From Biscogniauxia marginata (taxonomy: Eukaryota; Ascomycota; Sordariomycetes; Xylariales; Xylariaceae): a stretch of DNA of 64,000 nucleotides. The notes beneath the pieces were generated by a model that had not been told where the DNA came from, made no database searches, and saw nothing but the letters and a program-made list of their open reading frames with translations. The position numbers and the translations under genes were made by a program. Below, piece after piece: positions 10,663 to 20,819 of the stretch (positions are counted from its first letter, which is position 1; each line of letters begins with the position of its first letter). The stretch spans positions 1-64,000 of the forward strand of contig MU404059.1 of NCBI GenBank assembly GCA_022695795.1. The letters are read 5' to 3'.

Positions 10663-12021
10663 TCAACCAACAAGCGCCTCCGAAATGTGGACGGTGATTA
10701 CTTGAGAATCCCAGAAATCGCGAAGTCGATGTTCGAGTTGCAATCTCGGATCCTCGTTGAAGATAAAGATAGACGGAATGCCCCATCCAATGTGTTCGGC
10801 CAGTTCGTATCTATCACAGATACGGATGGATGGATTTCCAGTAACGAACTTTGGCCATGGGAATGTACGAATGTCGATATTTTTGAAAATCGCATAGCTA
10901 GCTTCGAACGCGCTGCGAAGGGACTGGAGGTTATAGTCACCATTGCAGATGACATGAGGTCCAAGTGACTCTGCCCACACAGTTTTGCCAGTGCGTGAAG
11001 GACCAACTATACATAGAGACTTCTTCGGTTTGCCTGCGAATTTGTTTTAGCATTTTCAGCTTGGTGATTTGCTCTTCACGATTCTCACCGTCTCGTAAAA
11101 TATTACTGGCCCAATTCCCAATGTCGTTTGGGAGTCCCTCCGTTCCTTTATCGAGTACACATGGTGGTGTCACGGGAATACGCCATTCGTATGTTTGTTT
11201 AACATACTCTGCTATCTCCAGGAATCTCATAATGAGGATTTGAGGGTGCTCCTTTTCCATTCGAGACAGAAACTCGTCTTTGGAAGTGGAAGAAAGAACG
11301 CCACGGCTAATCCCGGAAGGAATAGTGCGCATGGGATTAGCAAGAGCTATATTGAAAGTTAGTATACTTATAGGATGTTTTGTTCACAGAACTTACGATG
11401 TTGTGGGTCTATTTCCACCGTGTGTGATGTGGTTCCCTCTCCATCGGGATGAATAGATTCTTCAAAGTCTTCATTGTTTCGCACCACGAATAGTCCACTC
11501 CGGCCGTCCATATAGAACTCTGCTCTTTCTGTTTCCCATTCATATTTCTGTAGAGGTTGCACGCTCCAGGGTTCCTCCCGGTGGTCATTCGCGAGTTCGC
11601 AACATCTGACAACGCGGCTTTTGTTCCAACTAAGCAGCACATGGCAAGCAGTAGTGGCGGTATTTTCCTTCTCAAAAACTACGCGGGCTTCTCGCAACGA
11701 AGGGCGGTACCGGATCACTATAAAGAAAAAAAAAAGGAGTCAGTTATTGTCATATTAGACCGTTCTTTGATACAGACTATAAGAGGCAATGAAGAACCCC
11801 TAAATTAGCTTACGGATAGCTTCCAGACCATCTTTGGTCATATCTTCAAAATCCCAGAAGTGCGCTTCGTGGTATTGCGAGGAACGCGGGGGTCCTGCAA
11901 AGCTTAGCTTACTTTATACAGTGACACCTAAGTCCTACTTACCATGGATCCTGCGAGGTGCGCCGACTTCACCTAAAAACTTATCGTACTGGCAAGGTTT
12001 GCTTTTGTTGTCAACCGCCAT
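10663..12021 (-). CDS. CRESS-virus Rep-like SF3 helicase gene, five exons, viral-derived
   Basis: Five exons read leftward: 11943-12021, 11814-11894, 11397-11717, 11089-11346 and 10663-11033. Together they total 1110 nt, giving 369 aa with no stop. The four introns (48, 96, 50 and 55 nt) have GT donors, AG acceptors and CTAAC/CTGA-like branch sites. The C-terminal half matches the helicase part of geminivirus/genomovirus replication-associated proteins: Walker A GPSRTGKT, then the expected tryptophan, Ser-Leu-Gly and a WGIPSIFIFNEDPRL motif (motif C asparagine). The usual acidic Walker B pair is replaced (AIFKNID). The N-terminal ~190 residues show none of the HUH nickase motifs (no HxH pair, no YxxK) and are unrecognised. 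The gene therefore looks like an endogenised viral helicase fused to other sequence and kept open. Whether it is expressed or active is unknown. Intron 2 resembles gcn5 intron 2. Confidence 0.85.
11718..11813 (-). other. Intron 2 of the Rep-like gene, homologous to gcn5 intron 2
   Basis: A 96-nt phase-1 intron. Its first 46 bases can be aligned with the start of the gcn5 intron at 14732-14887 at about 36 of 46 identities, both opening GTAAGCTAATTT. Both also share ACTGACTCCTTTTT just before the acceptor. The gcn5 copy is 60 nt longer in the middle. The phase is the same in both genes. Confidence 0.85.
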
Positions 12022-14171
12022 CTTTTCCGGAAATGATCGAGCGGGAAAACAGTGGGATGGAAATAGTATCGGGGCGTGTCTCGGTCTTGGAGAGTCATCA
12101 GATATAAAGATATATATCAAAGGTTAGGTATGCTTGAGTGACTTGGGCAGCGAAATGGTAAGCAGAGCTTTGCGTCCAGCAAAGATTAGGCAGACAGACT
12201 TGTGCAGACCCGAGCTGCGCTCACAAATAACTGCCTGTATCCTGTAATTCCAATGCAACCTATCTCGCCCAATGGTGTGACTTTGCTAGATGTATCATTT
12301 TTACTGCAAGTCATCACCTGCAACCCGGCCCCGTGTTAGCCGAGATATGCCGGAGTGCCGCTTACCACCTGCACCGCCGTCACCGTCTAAGGGTTAGTCC
12401 GGTATGTACAATTTCTTACATTGGCTCTCAACCCCGATTTTTTACATCCAATTAACCGAAGTGTGACATGATGGTTTCTGTTCAGGAATTAAAGGATAGG
12501 CCAGTCGCATTAGGCGCATTGAAGAACCCGAGATTGAGCGTCTGGAATAGCTCTAGAAGCCTAGGACGTCGTCGTTTGATTCGACAAGCCTGCCTCCTGA
12601 CAATCGAAATTCCACCGTGTTAGTTGCCAGCGAAACTTGCGAGATTAAAGGGCCTAGAGACAACGGTGACAGAGTCAACTGTTGAAATATGGGCTATACG
12701 ACCCCTGGTCACCTGTATCTATACTTATAGGTGGGCTTCGCCCACCTCCCTATCTAAACTCACCTTGAACTAATACACTTGATCCTATCCTCACATCTTC
12801 GTCTCATCTCAACACCAACAACATCTGATTGAAAGAGCTCAGGCCGCCCCCATGCGCGTAGGTAGACGCGATTGACGGTACGAGATATGTCGAGAGTGGA
12901 AGTAAGAATACATTGTTTGACTTATGCCGCGCCCGTCTTTATCATTCCTCTATCAAATGAATGGCGGTAGCAAGTACCTTAGAGTCTCTGTCAAGATATA
13001 ATGAATGAATGAATGATATTTCGTTCTGGGAAGTTTGAATCTGGTTCCACGACAGCATCCAAGTTCTACCCAGACTCGAGCATCCCACTACCTACCTGTT
13101 ACAGACTGACTGCCTCTGTTGGTACCCGGAACAGTACTCGCATGCTCAGTACAGCGTACTCTCCTCCACTAATGTAACTCTCAGCTTGCCAGGTCGTTGA
13201 TTTAAGCTGATAGGAACTGCACAGTTTCAACATCCACGGTTGCCTAGACGATATTAGTTGCCTCTATCGGTTCGTGGGCTCGGAATCGCCTGCGGCACAA
13301 AATACTGTCACAATTCCCATGTACAGATATCACATCTGGCTGCTTGCATGGCCGCATTGACACGATACAAGCGATCTCACTTTGGCTTGTTATTCAACGC
13401 ACAATGCATATAAACGGTCGAAACGATTCCTGCCTGGTTGTAACCGTCCCGGGTGTCTTTGGTTTTAATCAGAGACTTCATCCGAAGCCCATGTGCTGGC
13501 GGTCGCGTCCTCGTCGCCTCATCCTATTTGCTGAGATGCGAGGAATTTGCGTGCTTGCTTATTCGTCACGCCTTCTTCATCTATGGGCCATGGAGCCTTG
13601 TGGAAGATGGCCTTGATTATCGTCTTGGTCGTAAGAACTAATCGATACTCTCCGCAAAATATTATGGCAACTCTGTCCTTTGTTTTGTTCTATGCGCTAG
13701 CCTTATCGCATGACGTGAATTAGTAACGCTCTCAGACTTATGATGGGTTAGAGTCGGTCGGGGTATGCCCGTTAGAACGGTCTTAACGAGACCAAAGGTT
13801 GAGGCGCCCGAACCTCTTGCTATAAATATCCTTGCACATTGACGTGATCACGTCAATCCCCACTTGTCTAGGCAGTAGCTGTGAGTTTTGGTCTACTAGT
13901 AAATATGGAGGCTGTTAAGGGGTGACTAGACCGCTAATCATTTATAATCACCAGCACATCTTGCTGAAGCATCCTTGTGATATGGACGCAAGGATCCGTT
14001 GAGTAAAGTAAACCGAGTCCTGAGAACATTCTGAGGAGTGTCGGAATTTGATGACCTTTTCGGAGTTGAGGCCGAAACGTGCTTCGACGGCGAGTGCAAG
14101 ATCCAGGTTTGTTCTTGAGATGTGAGTTCCGCCTCACTGGACTCCAAAGAATGGGATGTATCAACACCAAT
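12022..14171. other. Intergenic stretch, nearly free of open frames
   Basis: About 2.1 kb between the Rep-like gene and the 3' end of gcn5. No open frame of 60 codons occurs on either strand between about 12130 and 13340. A short TGAA tetranucleotide repeat lies near 13000-13016. A TATA-rich segment near 12100-12120 could serve as the promoter of the Rep-like gene. Open frames at 13344-13641 and 13934-14147 have no recognisable content. Confidence 0.5.
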
Positions 14172-15623
14172 TTATTCTTCAAGTAAGTCGAACCACTCCG
14201 GGATCTCCTTGACGAGACTCCACATGTACTTCTCCAGTCTGACCGCACACTTGGCATATACCGTTGTTTCGTCATTGTACTTCTTACAGTTACTATATAT
14301 TAATTTGAGATCGTCGATGAGGTCTTTCGGGGTATCGTATTGATCCTGGTGCAGTCTTTCTTCCACAGTTGACAGATCCATTGGTGATGTAATGACATTG
14401 TAATAATCAGGGACTTCGTCTCTGTTGACCGGGTTGAGGAAAGGCCATGCTTGTTTGTGGTTTTGAAGTTGATATAGAAAACGTCGAAATTGGTTAAAGT
14501 GAGGTCCGTGGCGTGGTTCCCGTGCTAATACGTCCATATCTGGAGACCACCTAGTTGCCCGAATGGCAGGGATAGAGAGTGGATCGATTGGAGTACGAAC
14601 ACCGTTGGCCCATTGCGTAGGCGGTTGATGAACAATGTCGCTTTTGCTCATGGCACGAATTTTGGCTCGTACGGTTTCCTTCTGCTTAAGAAGCATACGG
14701 CCAACTTCGAGGTAGCGTATCCGGGGAAGCACTGCAGAAAAAGGAGTCAGTAATTACTATATTTGGACTCTTTTTAACCCGTAAAACATGTCTCGTGAGC
14801 AAAAGCTCATACAACAAGCCAGAATAGGCATGCTTTACTCATGAGACAGGCTATGATGGGCAATAAATAACTGCAAAATTAGCTTACTAGAGCATTGCAT
14901 AATTGTGCCTCCTTCGTAATCCTTGATATAGCCCATCCAGATGGACTTGTCGAGAGTGATATCTTTGGTGAAGCCTTGCTTCTGGAAATACCCAGTAGCA
15001 TAGTTATCAGCATAAGTTAGAAAATGCATCACTGGAGAAGTAGCTTTGACGTAATCCTTCAAATGAGCCATTAGATGCGCTCCGTATCCTTTCACCTGCT
15101 GATCAGATGAGACGGCGCAAAAAACGATTTCAGCAAACTTGCGGCTTCGGAATTCTCGAAATGTTATCCCGCCAATAACCTCTAAAGGGGTTCTGACGAT
15201 GGCGATGGATAAATGAGTGCGATCATAGACGAGACGTGCGATGTAATCTTTGGGCATTTTCGGAAGTTGCTTTTGAAACAGGCATTTGAGACCCGTAAGG
15301 ACAAGCCAACTCTCTCTGGCGCCATCATTATTGACCACTCGGAATTCGATCTCGCCATTTCTTTCTTCCAAAACAGCAGGCTTTAAATCAGTTAGAATGT
15401 TTCCTGTCATTTCAAGGTGCCAGCATACCTTATCTGGGAAAGGAACCCTCCAGGTTGTATGTGGAGGCTGAACATCCGGTTCTGTAGACCCATCATGAGA
15501 GCGTTTGGTTTTTTTGGTGGCAGAGGGGGTATCCGGCTCTTCGGAAGCCTTGCGCTTCGTGACGAGGAGATCTTGCTCGCGGTTGGCTGGGAATGATTGC
15601 GACTCGGCATTGTCCATTTGCAT
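14172..15623 (-). CDS. gcn5: Histone acetyltransferase Gcn5 (SAGA/ADA catalytic subunit)
   Basis: Three exons: 15429-15623, 14888-15380 and 14172-14731, giving 415 aa. The product is the GNAT-family lysine acetyltransferase that acetylates histone H3 tails within SAGA and ADA to promote transcription. After a charged, Lys-rich N-terminus comes the catalytic domain, with the general-base region [11 protein letters not shown], the acetyl-CoA loop QQVKGYG and the conserved [11 protein letters not shown] and [12 protein letters not shown] segments. The C-terminal bromodomain includes [16 protein letters not shown] and the PMDLSTVE helix. Intron 1 (15381-15428, 48 nt) is in frame and stop-free. 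I removed it because it splits the conserved [16 protein letters not shown] junction and has GTATGC, TCTAAC and AAG signals. Intron 2 (14732-14887) is phase 1. The ATG at 15617 is an alternative start. The gene is divergent from eL32. Confidence 0.96.
14732..14887 (-). other. Intron 2 of gcn5, related to an intron of the Rep-like gene
   Basis: A 156-nt phase-1 intron between the codons for MQCS and MLPRIRYLE. Its two ends can be aligned with the 96-nt intron at 11718-11813. The central ~60 nt are unique to this copy. Confidence 0.85.
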
Positions 15624-16520
15624 TGAACGCTAGCGTAGTGACGGAAGTCCGTCTTTCGATAATTCAAATTAGTGCAGGTCTGCCTCGGGCTCCCTGAGCA
15701 GCATCTCCAGCCCACTGGGAATTAATATACGCATATGAGTAAGCGGACTGGTTGGGGTTGCTTTGAATTACACACTCAGTTGCTGTGTGCTGAATTATCG
15801 CAATGCTTTTCCTTGAATGATAGAGTTGTGAAGTTCAGTTGTTGGATATTCGAGTGTCGAGAATATCTCCACGTGACATACTCCCCAGCACGACGAAATG
15901 GGATGTAAGCGTTGTTGGTTGTTGGTTGTTGGATTCGAAACGCTTATTTTCACTGTATTCCTGGCTAGTATCACTGTGCTCCGCCCACACTAGCCAGATA
16001 CGAATAGCTTCAGTACCCATTTCTCGGTACAAACACCTAGAATCTAAGTCGCTCTCTTCTTACCTACCTCCTAAGCATTTTCATTAGGTAGGTACCTAGT
16101 AACCTTGCATTAGCTCACCCACATGGGGCTAATGATGTGCGGCTATTGTGGCTTGTGCTCCGAACTTTCTGGACCCACCCTGACCGTCTTCCCGTGTAAT
16201 TACGCTAAAAACTTCAGCACGTGACTCAATCCACCAGCCCTAACAAAGCCCTCGGTGCGAAATTGGTCCATTGGAACTTTTTCGGTCCCTCAACTTACTG
16301 AATTTTTGCGGGAGAGGCTCGGAATACTAACCACACCCATCAAGACAGGAACAAATACTCAGTCAAGGTAAATAGCATCACTCCTACGCTCCTACTGCCA
16401 TTCTGCTCGGAGAATTACTCGCGTGGGAAATATTATTTTCAATCGCCAGTCACCTACAACTACTTCTGCTGCACAAGCGCCGCCCGTTAGCACATTTGAC
16501 TGACAGATATTCCTTTCAAG
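15624..16520. promoter_or_regulatory. Divergent gcn5 / eL32 promoter region
   Basis: The 897-bp spacer between the divergent starts of gcn5 and the eL32 gene. On the eL32 side it carries a CAGTCAC element (16447-16453), resembling the Homol-D box of fungal ribosomal-protein promoters, and a CCCTAAC motif near 16237. A TAGGTAGGTACCTAG simple repeat occurs near 16085-16099. The motif roles are inferred from resemblance only. Confidence 0.4.
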
Positions 16521-17263
16521 ATGGTCGCCGCAAAGAAGCACGTCCCTATCGTCAAGAAGCGTACGTTCCACCTACAATTATTTCCGTACGCGCGAGTGCC
16601 CCGAGTGATGGAGGGAGAAATACCTTCGAGGGATGGAGTCGATACCAGCGATGTTTTGTTTTTGATAGAGTTAAGGGGGAGGGGATATATTCTTTAGGGA
16701 TCGAATATTGACAGTGCTCTTCTTTTCCCAGGAACCAAGAGCTTCAACCGTCACCAGAGTGATCGGTTCAAATGCCTTGCCTCCAACTGGCGAAAGCCTA
16801 AGGGCATTGACAACCGAGTCCGACGCCGGTTCCGTGGCAGCATGACGATGCCTTCGGTATGTGCACCCGAGTATTTCTTTAGCGATTCCGGAGGCGGGAA
16901 AAGTGAATCCTGAGGAATGGCTTCGGGTTCTGGTTGTCTCCCGAGGAAGACGCATACTGATACGACATACACAATAGATCGGTTTCGGCTCGAACAAGAA
17001 GACCCGCCACATGATGCCCTCTGGCCACAAGGCTTTCCTCGTCAGCAACCCCAAGGATGTCGAGCTGCTGTTAATGCACAACCGAACATACGCCGCAGAG
17101 TACGTCGCAGCACACCGGATAATAGGGGAGGCGCCATAACTAACGGGATCACAGGATCGCCCACAACGTCTCCTCGAGAAAGAGAATCGACATCATTGCA
17201 CGAGCGAAGCAGCTAGGCGTCAAGGTCACGAACCCGAAGGCGAAGGTTACCACAGAGGTATAA
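16521..17263 (+). CDS. rpl32: 60S ribosomal protein eL32
   Basis: Four exons: 16521-16560, 16732-16856, 16978-17099 and 17155-17263, for a total of 131 aa. This is the cytosolic large-subunit ribosomal protein eL32, a universally conserved eukaryotic/archaeal protein. The N-terminus [14 protein letters not shown], the segment [10 protein letters not shown], the basic core [18 protein letters not shown] and the [15 protein letters not shown] stretch are diagnostic, and the length is normal. The intron donors are GTACGT, GTATGT and GTACGT. The third intron has a clear CTAAC branch site. The first intron follows 40 nt of coding sequence, typical of ribosomal protein genes in filamentous fungi. 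The start is the only ATG giving the conserved N-terminus. Expression is presumably strong and growth-linked. Confidence 0.97.
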
Positions 17264-18792
17264 GGGAAAAATGGTTGCGGATATAGCGACTGGGGTATGG
17301 GTTCTCGTTTTCAGCACTCTGCATGCATATGGGAAGGGTTTTGCTCTCTGATCTGCGGACGGTTCGAGCTAGCATGTATTTCGTGCTAGGAATACAATAT
17401 GCCTTCCACGATGATTATTCATTATTTCCTCCACGCTGATGGAAACCGGTGTCAAATTGGTTGAAGGGTGTATGTGATCGCAACGTCTTGAGTGCTATCC
17501 CAGTTTTGGACATCCCATCTGGCCAGTCTCGATAAGGTCTTGCTTCTACAAGAGCCAAGCTCAAATATTTTGGCGACCAAAGTATAGCCAGACTAGGAAG
17601 CAAGCTACATTAAATGTGAATTCTGAACTATCTAAGGTTAGTTGAGTGAAGATGCGTATTCCTTTGGCGTCAGTTCATAGATGCGAAGTTATATTATTCA
17701 CTTCATCGGCCAGCCGGGGCACTAATGAATTTAACTTTATCACCCTTCATACATTCTACTATAAACAGGAGGCGTAAACTGTGAAACTTTGATGCCGGTG
17801 GCAAACCGTTAGAGATGTTTAAATCTCGTATCTTAACGGCTGTCGTTCGCGCGATGACTTGAGGCTGGCTACCTTATTTAGAGTCATGATTCTAATGGTC
17901 ATTGCTCTGAAACTACTCGCTCCTTCTACAACCATTTACCTTATCTATTTGATCGATCAAGATGGGCGAGTTTCGGTTCACAACCGCTTCGACCTGTGTT
18001 TTCTTCCGAGGCCGAACGACAGCTCTGAATCTCTCCAAGGTATGGCTTCAGTCAGGGGGCCTAGCGTTCGGACACGGCATTACTCACCGTATGCCTGAGT
18101 CGACTTCAAGGGTGCTGGGCTTCTTGGTGTATCTGGATTTGGTGTTCGGTTGGAGTATGGCGAATAAGACATGATGCTTAAAGCGGTTGGCTTATCTTCA
18201 GTGTCAGAGACTGGATCATTATGCGGTGCCACCATCGTGCCCGGAGATAGCTGTTTCGATACAGCCTAGTTAGATGCCTCTCATAAGCTGGTAAATTTTG
18301 TTTCAGTTGAGAAACTCTCTTTCAGTATCCTATAGAAATGAGACATTCTATGCAGGTTGTTGTAAACCTCCCGGCCATGACTGTATCTTCAGGCGTGTTC
18401 CTCTAGCCACCTTTATGTATGGCCGGGTCGTATCGAGCGTATTTCTCACTCTGTATAAAGTTTGTAGCATGGTGAATAAACCTTTTTATTGAAGATGAGA
18501 AGTCGGGTCAATGCTAAAGGAGATAGCCTCCCAATCTCAGTATTTATAAGAACGTCTGCCTTCCTCCAGGCATTCACTTCCTACACCCAGTAAAGTCGCC
18601 CAAAACCCCTACACATCAAGCCTTACTTCATCATACCAATCAATATTTTCTCGACCAAAATCCTTGCTGAGACAGCAGGACTTTTTTTCTATCCTTTTCT
18701 CCCTTCTCATCCCACACACCTCAATCTATCTCCGAGACCTCAACACTTCGCTCGCCGTTTATCTACTTACCTCAACCATTTAATTGTTCGCC
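17264..18792. other. Intergenic region, no gene seen
   Basis: About 1.5 kb with only weak open frames (up to 79 codons) and no recognisable domain. The right end (about 18570-18790) is C/T-rich with many CAAT/ACACC motifs, which suits the 5' leader of the following gene. Confidence 0.5.
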
Positions 18793-19710
18793 ATGCCATT
18801 CCATCGTGGCTATTTTGCTTGCAAAGCAATCCCTTCGTGTTCTGCCACTGTTGTGGTCGTCACCTACGATGCCAACGTTCAGCTCCAGAACACCATCATC
18901 ACAGGGCCCAGGCCTTCTTTTTCCTACAGTCTTCCTGGCGAGGGAGTTTACATCCTCTACCGAAACAGAGGTATTCAAGTTGCCGGTCCATCTTGTGATC
19001 GACGAGGATGCAACTGCTGTCAGATCTGCTGGTGTGACGCTGGCCACTTCCCTAGCAGTATCATCAAGCAACCCCCGTCTCAACCGGGTCGCAATAAAAG
19101 ACCATGTCACGACTGCCTTGTCAACTGGATGCATCTCTACGAAGCTGCTGAAATAGGCTACATGGCCGGAATGAGTCTCTTTGCCGTGCCCCGGACTCTC
19201 ACTTGGGCTCGCCTCTTCGGCAACCAGGCATTTTACTATGACGCAGATCTGGAAGAAAATTGTACTCTTTTCAGCTACGAATTCCCAATATCCTCGAAGA
19301 CGTCCAGGGCCTGCTCGCCACACCTCTTTGGCTCCATGGTTGATGGATGGAAGGACTTTCTCAGTCGTGGCAGCTACAAACCCGGTCGTTCTATCATAAC
19401 CATACCTGACTCCGAAGACGACTCCGACGATGATTTGCCCATCGATTACGACTGGCACGATTGCGGCGTTCCCTTTGGAGACAACGATACCAGTCACATG
19501 GATGAGAGCTGCGACAATTTCGACCTAATTGACGACCTTATCGAAGAAGAATTTCCCAAGCTCAAGAAAAGCCGTACCAATCAATCAATCCATGGCCACG
19601 TTGATCACCGATATGCATCTATGATTGACGACGCTGGAATTCATGAAGATGAACCCGCGCCCATCATCCCGCCAAAAAATATGGTCATTGGTAGAGCGCT
19701 TGCCAGCTAA
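18793..19710 (+). CDS. Hypothetical cysteine-rich acidic-tailed protein
   Basis: Predicted 305-aa soluble protein starting MPFHRGYFACKA. I do not recognise the family. The middle holds a dense cysteine cluster (GCNCCQICWC), followed by a CHDC pair about 25 residues later, which may bind zinc. The last third is strongly acidic (SEDDSDDDLPIDYDW and later Glu/Asp runs). No signal peptide is evident. An alternative ending is possible. A GTAGAG donor at 19691 with a GCTAAC branch, a 16-nt exon at 19775-19790 and a final exon at 19846-19873 keep the frame and end in TAG, giving 313 aa. It lies among long non-coding stretches, so it may be a lineage-restricted gene. The start was chosen as the first ATG in the frame. 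Confidence 0.6.
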   Translation: MPFHRGYFACKAIPSCSATVVVVTYDANVQLQNTIITGPRPSFSYSLPGEGVYILYRNRGIQVAGPSCDRRGCNCCQICWCDAGHFPSSIIKQPPSQPGRNKRPCHDCLVNWMHLYEAAEIGYMAGMSLFAVPRTLTWARLFGNQAFYYDADLEENCTLFSYEFPISSKTSRACSPHLFGSMVDGWKDFLSRGSYKPGRSIITIPDSEDDSDDDLPIDYDWHDCGVPFGDNDTSHMDESCDNFDLIDDLIEEEFPKLKKSRTNQSIHGHVDHRYASMIDDAGIHEDEPAPIIPPKNMVIGRALAS

Positions 19711-19873
19711 CCCCGCCACCAAACCCGAGCCCCTATTTGGTCGACTACTACGACAACAACACATGTCCCGACAGCAACGGGAAACTCATGGTAAGCAAGT
19801 CGCAAGGTCAGTCAGAGAGCGATACCATCTAATAAATCTCTTTAGTCTTCAGACTTCACACTGGCGGTTCTAG

Positions 19874-20819
19874 CTTCGGGCCCGCTAGTTGTACTACCTC
19901 GTATCAACTACCATCATGACCCTCTAGTGATCAGCTTCATCATAATAATAGCTATCGAGGATAAATCCAACGGTCGGGCTGGAGAAATAACGAGGTGTCA
20001 CATCCAAGTGAATAAAACAAACACCAACAAGATGTCAGCATAAGCCGGGACCACTATCAACTACCACGAAACAACTATATATATGTGGAATGCCTTAAGG
20101 GGCTTCCTTCTTAGTCGCTAGCTACTTTTCACGACGGATCAACGTTCCGAAAACGTCGAGCGTCCAGTATCCCTACCCTCTGCACACGAATACACCAAGC
20201 TAGTCAACCCTCTCAGGCATCGCCGATGATCCATAATCGTCAAATCGTCCCCGAGTCCGAGATCATGCCTGAATATAGGCTGAAAGAGCCTTCCAGCCAC
20301 TCAATATATAATGGCTACGGGAGATATACCTTGAGAATACAACCCACGACCCACGCATGCTGTTCGGGGGTGAGGGATTGGTTTAGTGGGAGAAGAGGTA
20401 AGGGATCCCTAAGGGAAGGTATCCCGAGGAATAGGAGGAGATGATTTGCCGTTGGACAGGTCATTAGGAGAAGACGGCGTGACACGCCTAAGAAAGGTAT
20501 CACATCTAACTTGACTGTGGATGCAATAAAATCGTCCCCGTACGTAGGAGTAAATTCCGGGGAATAAACTGATGTACATATTGTGTCGTGAATCGAGACC
20601 TTGTGAATATCGTAGGCAAGAGCTTTATAATATCACGGCTAACACGCGGACTTGAATAGGGGAGGTGGTGACCATGGTCCAACACCAAACTAAGGAGCCT
20701 CTTTGGGGGTTGGACTTCTAGATTATCATTCACAATGACATTACTTCATTACATCGCTTATACTAGCGATACGGTCACTCTTTTCAGGCCAACACTCTGG
20801 CCAGCATGGCCAGATTCTC
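19874..20819. other. Intergenic region, no gene seen
   Basis: About 0.95 kb between the cysteine-rich orphan and the P450 remnant. Only short open frames without recognisable content occur. Confidence 0.5.

Noticed and set aside
11834..12127. A 97-codon plus-strand frame
   Set aside because: Antisense to exons 1-2 of the Rep-like gene, with no independent support.
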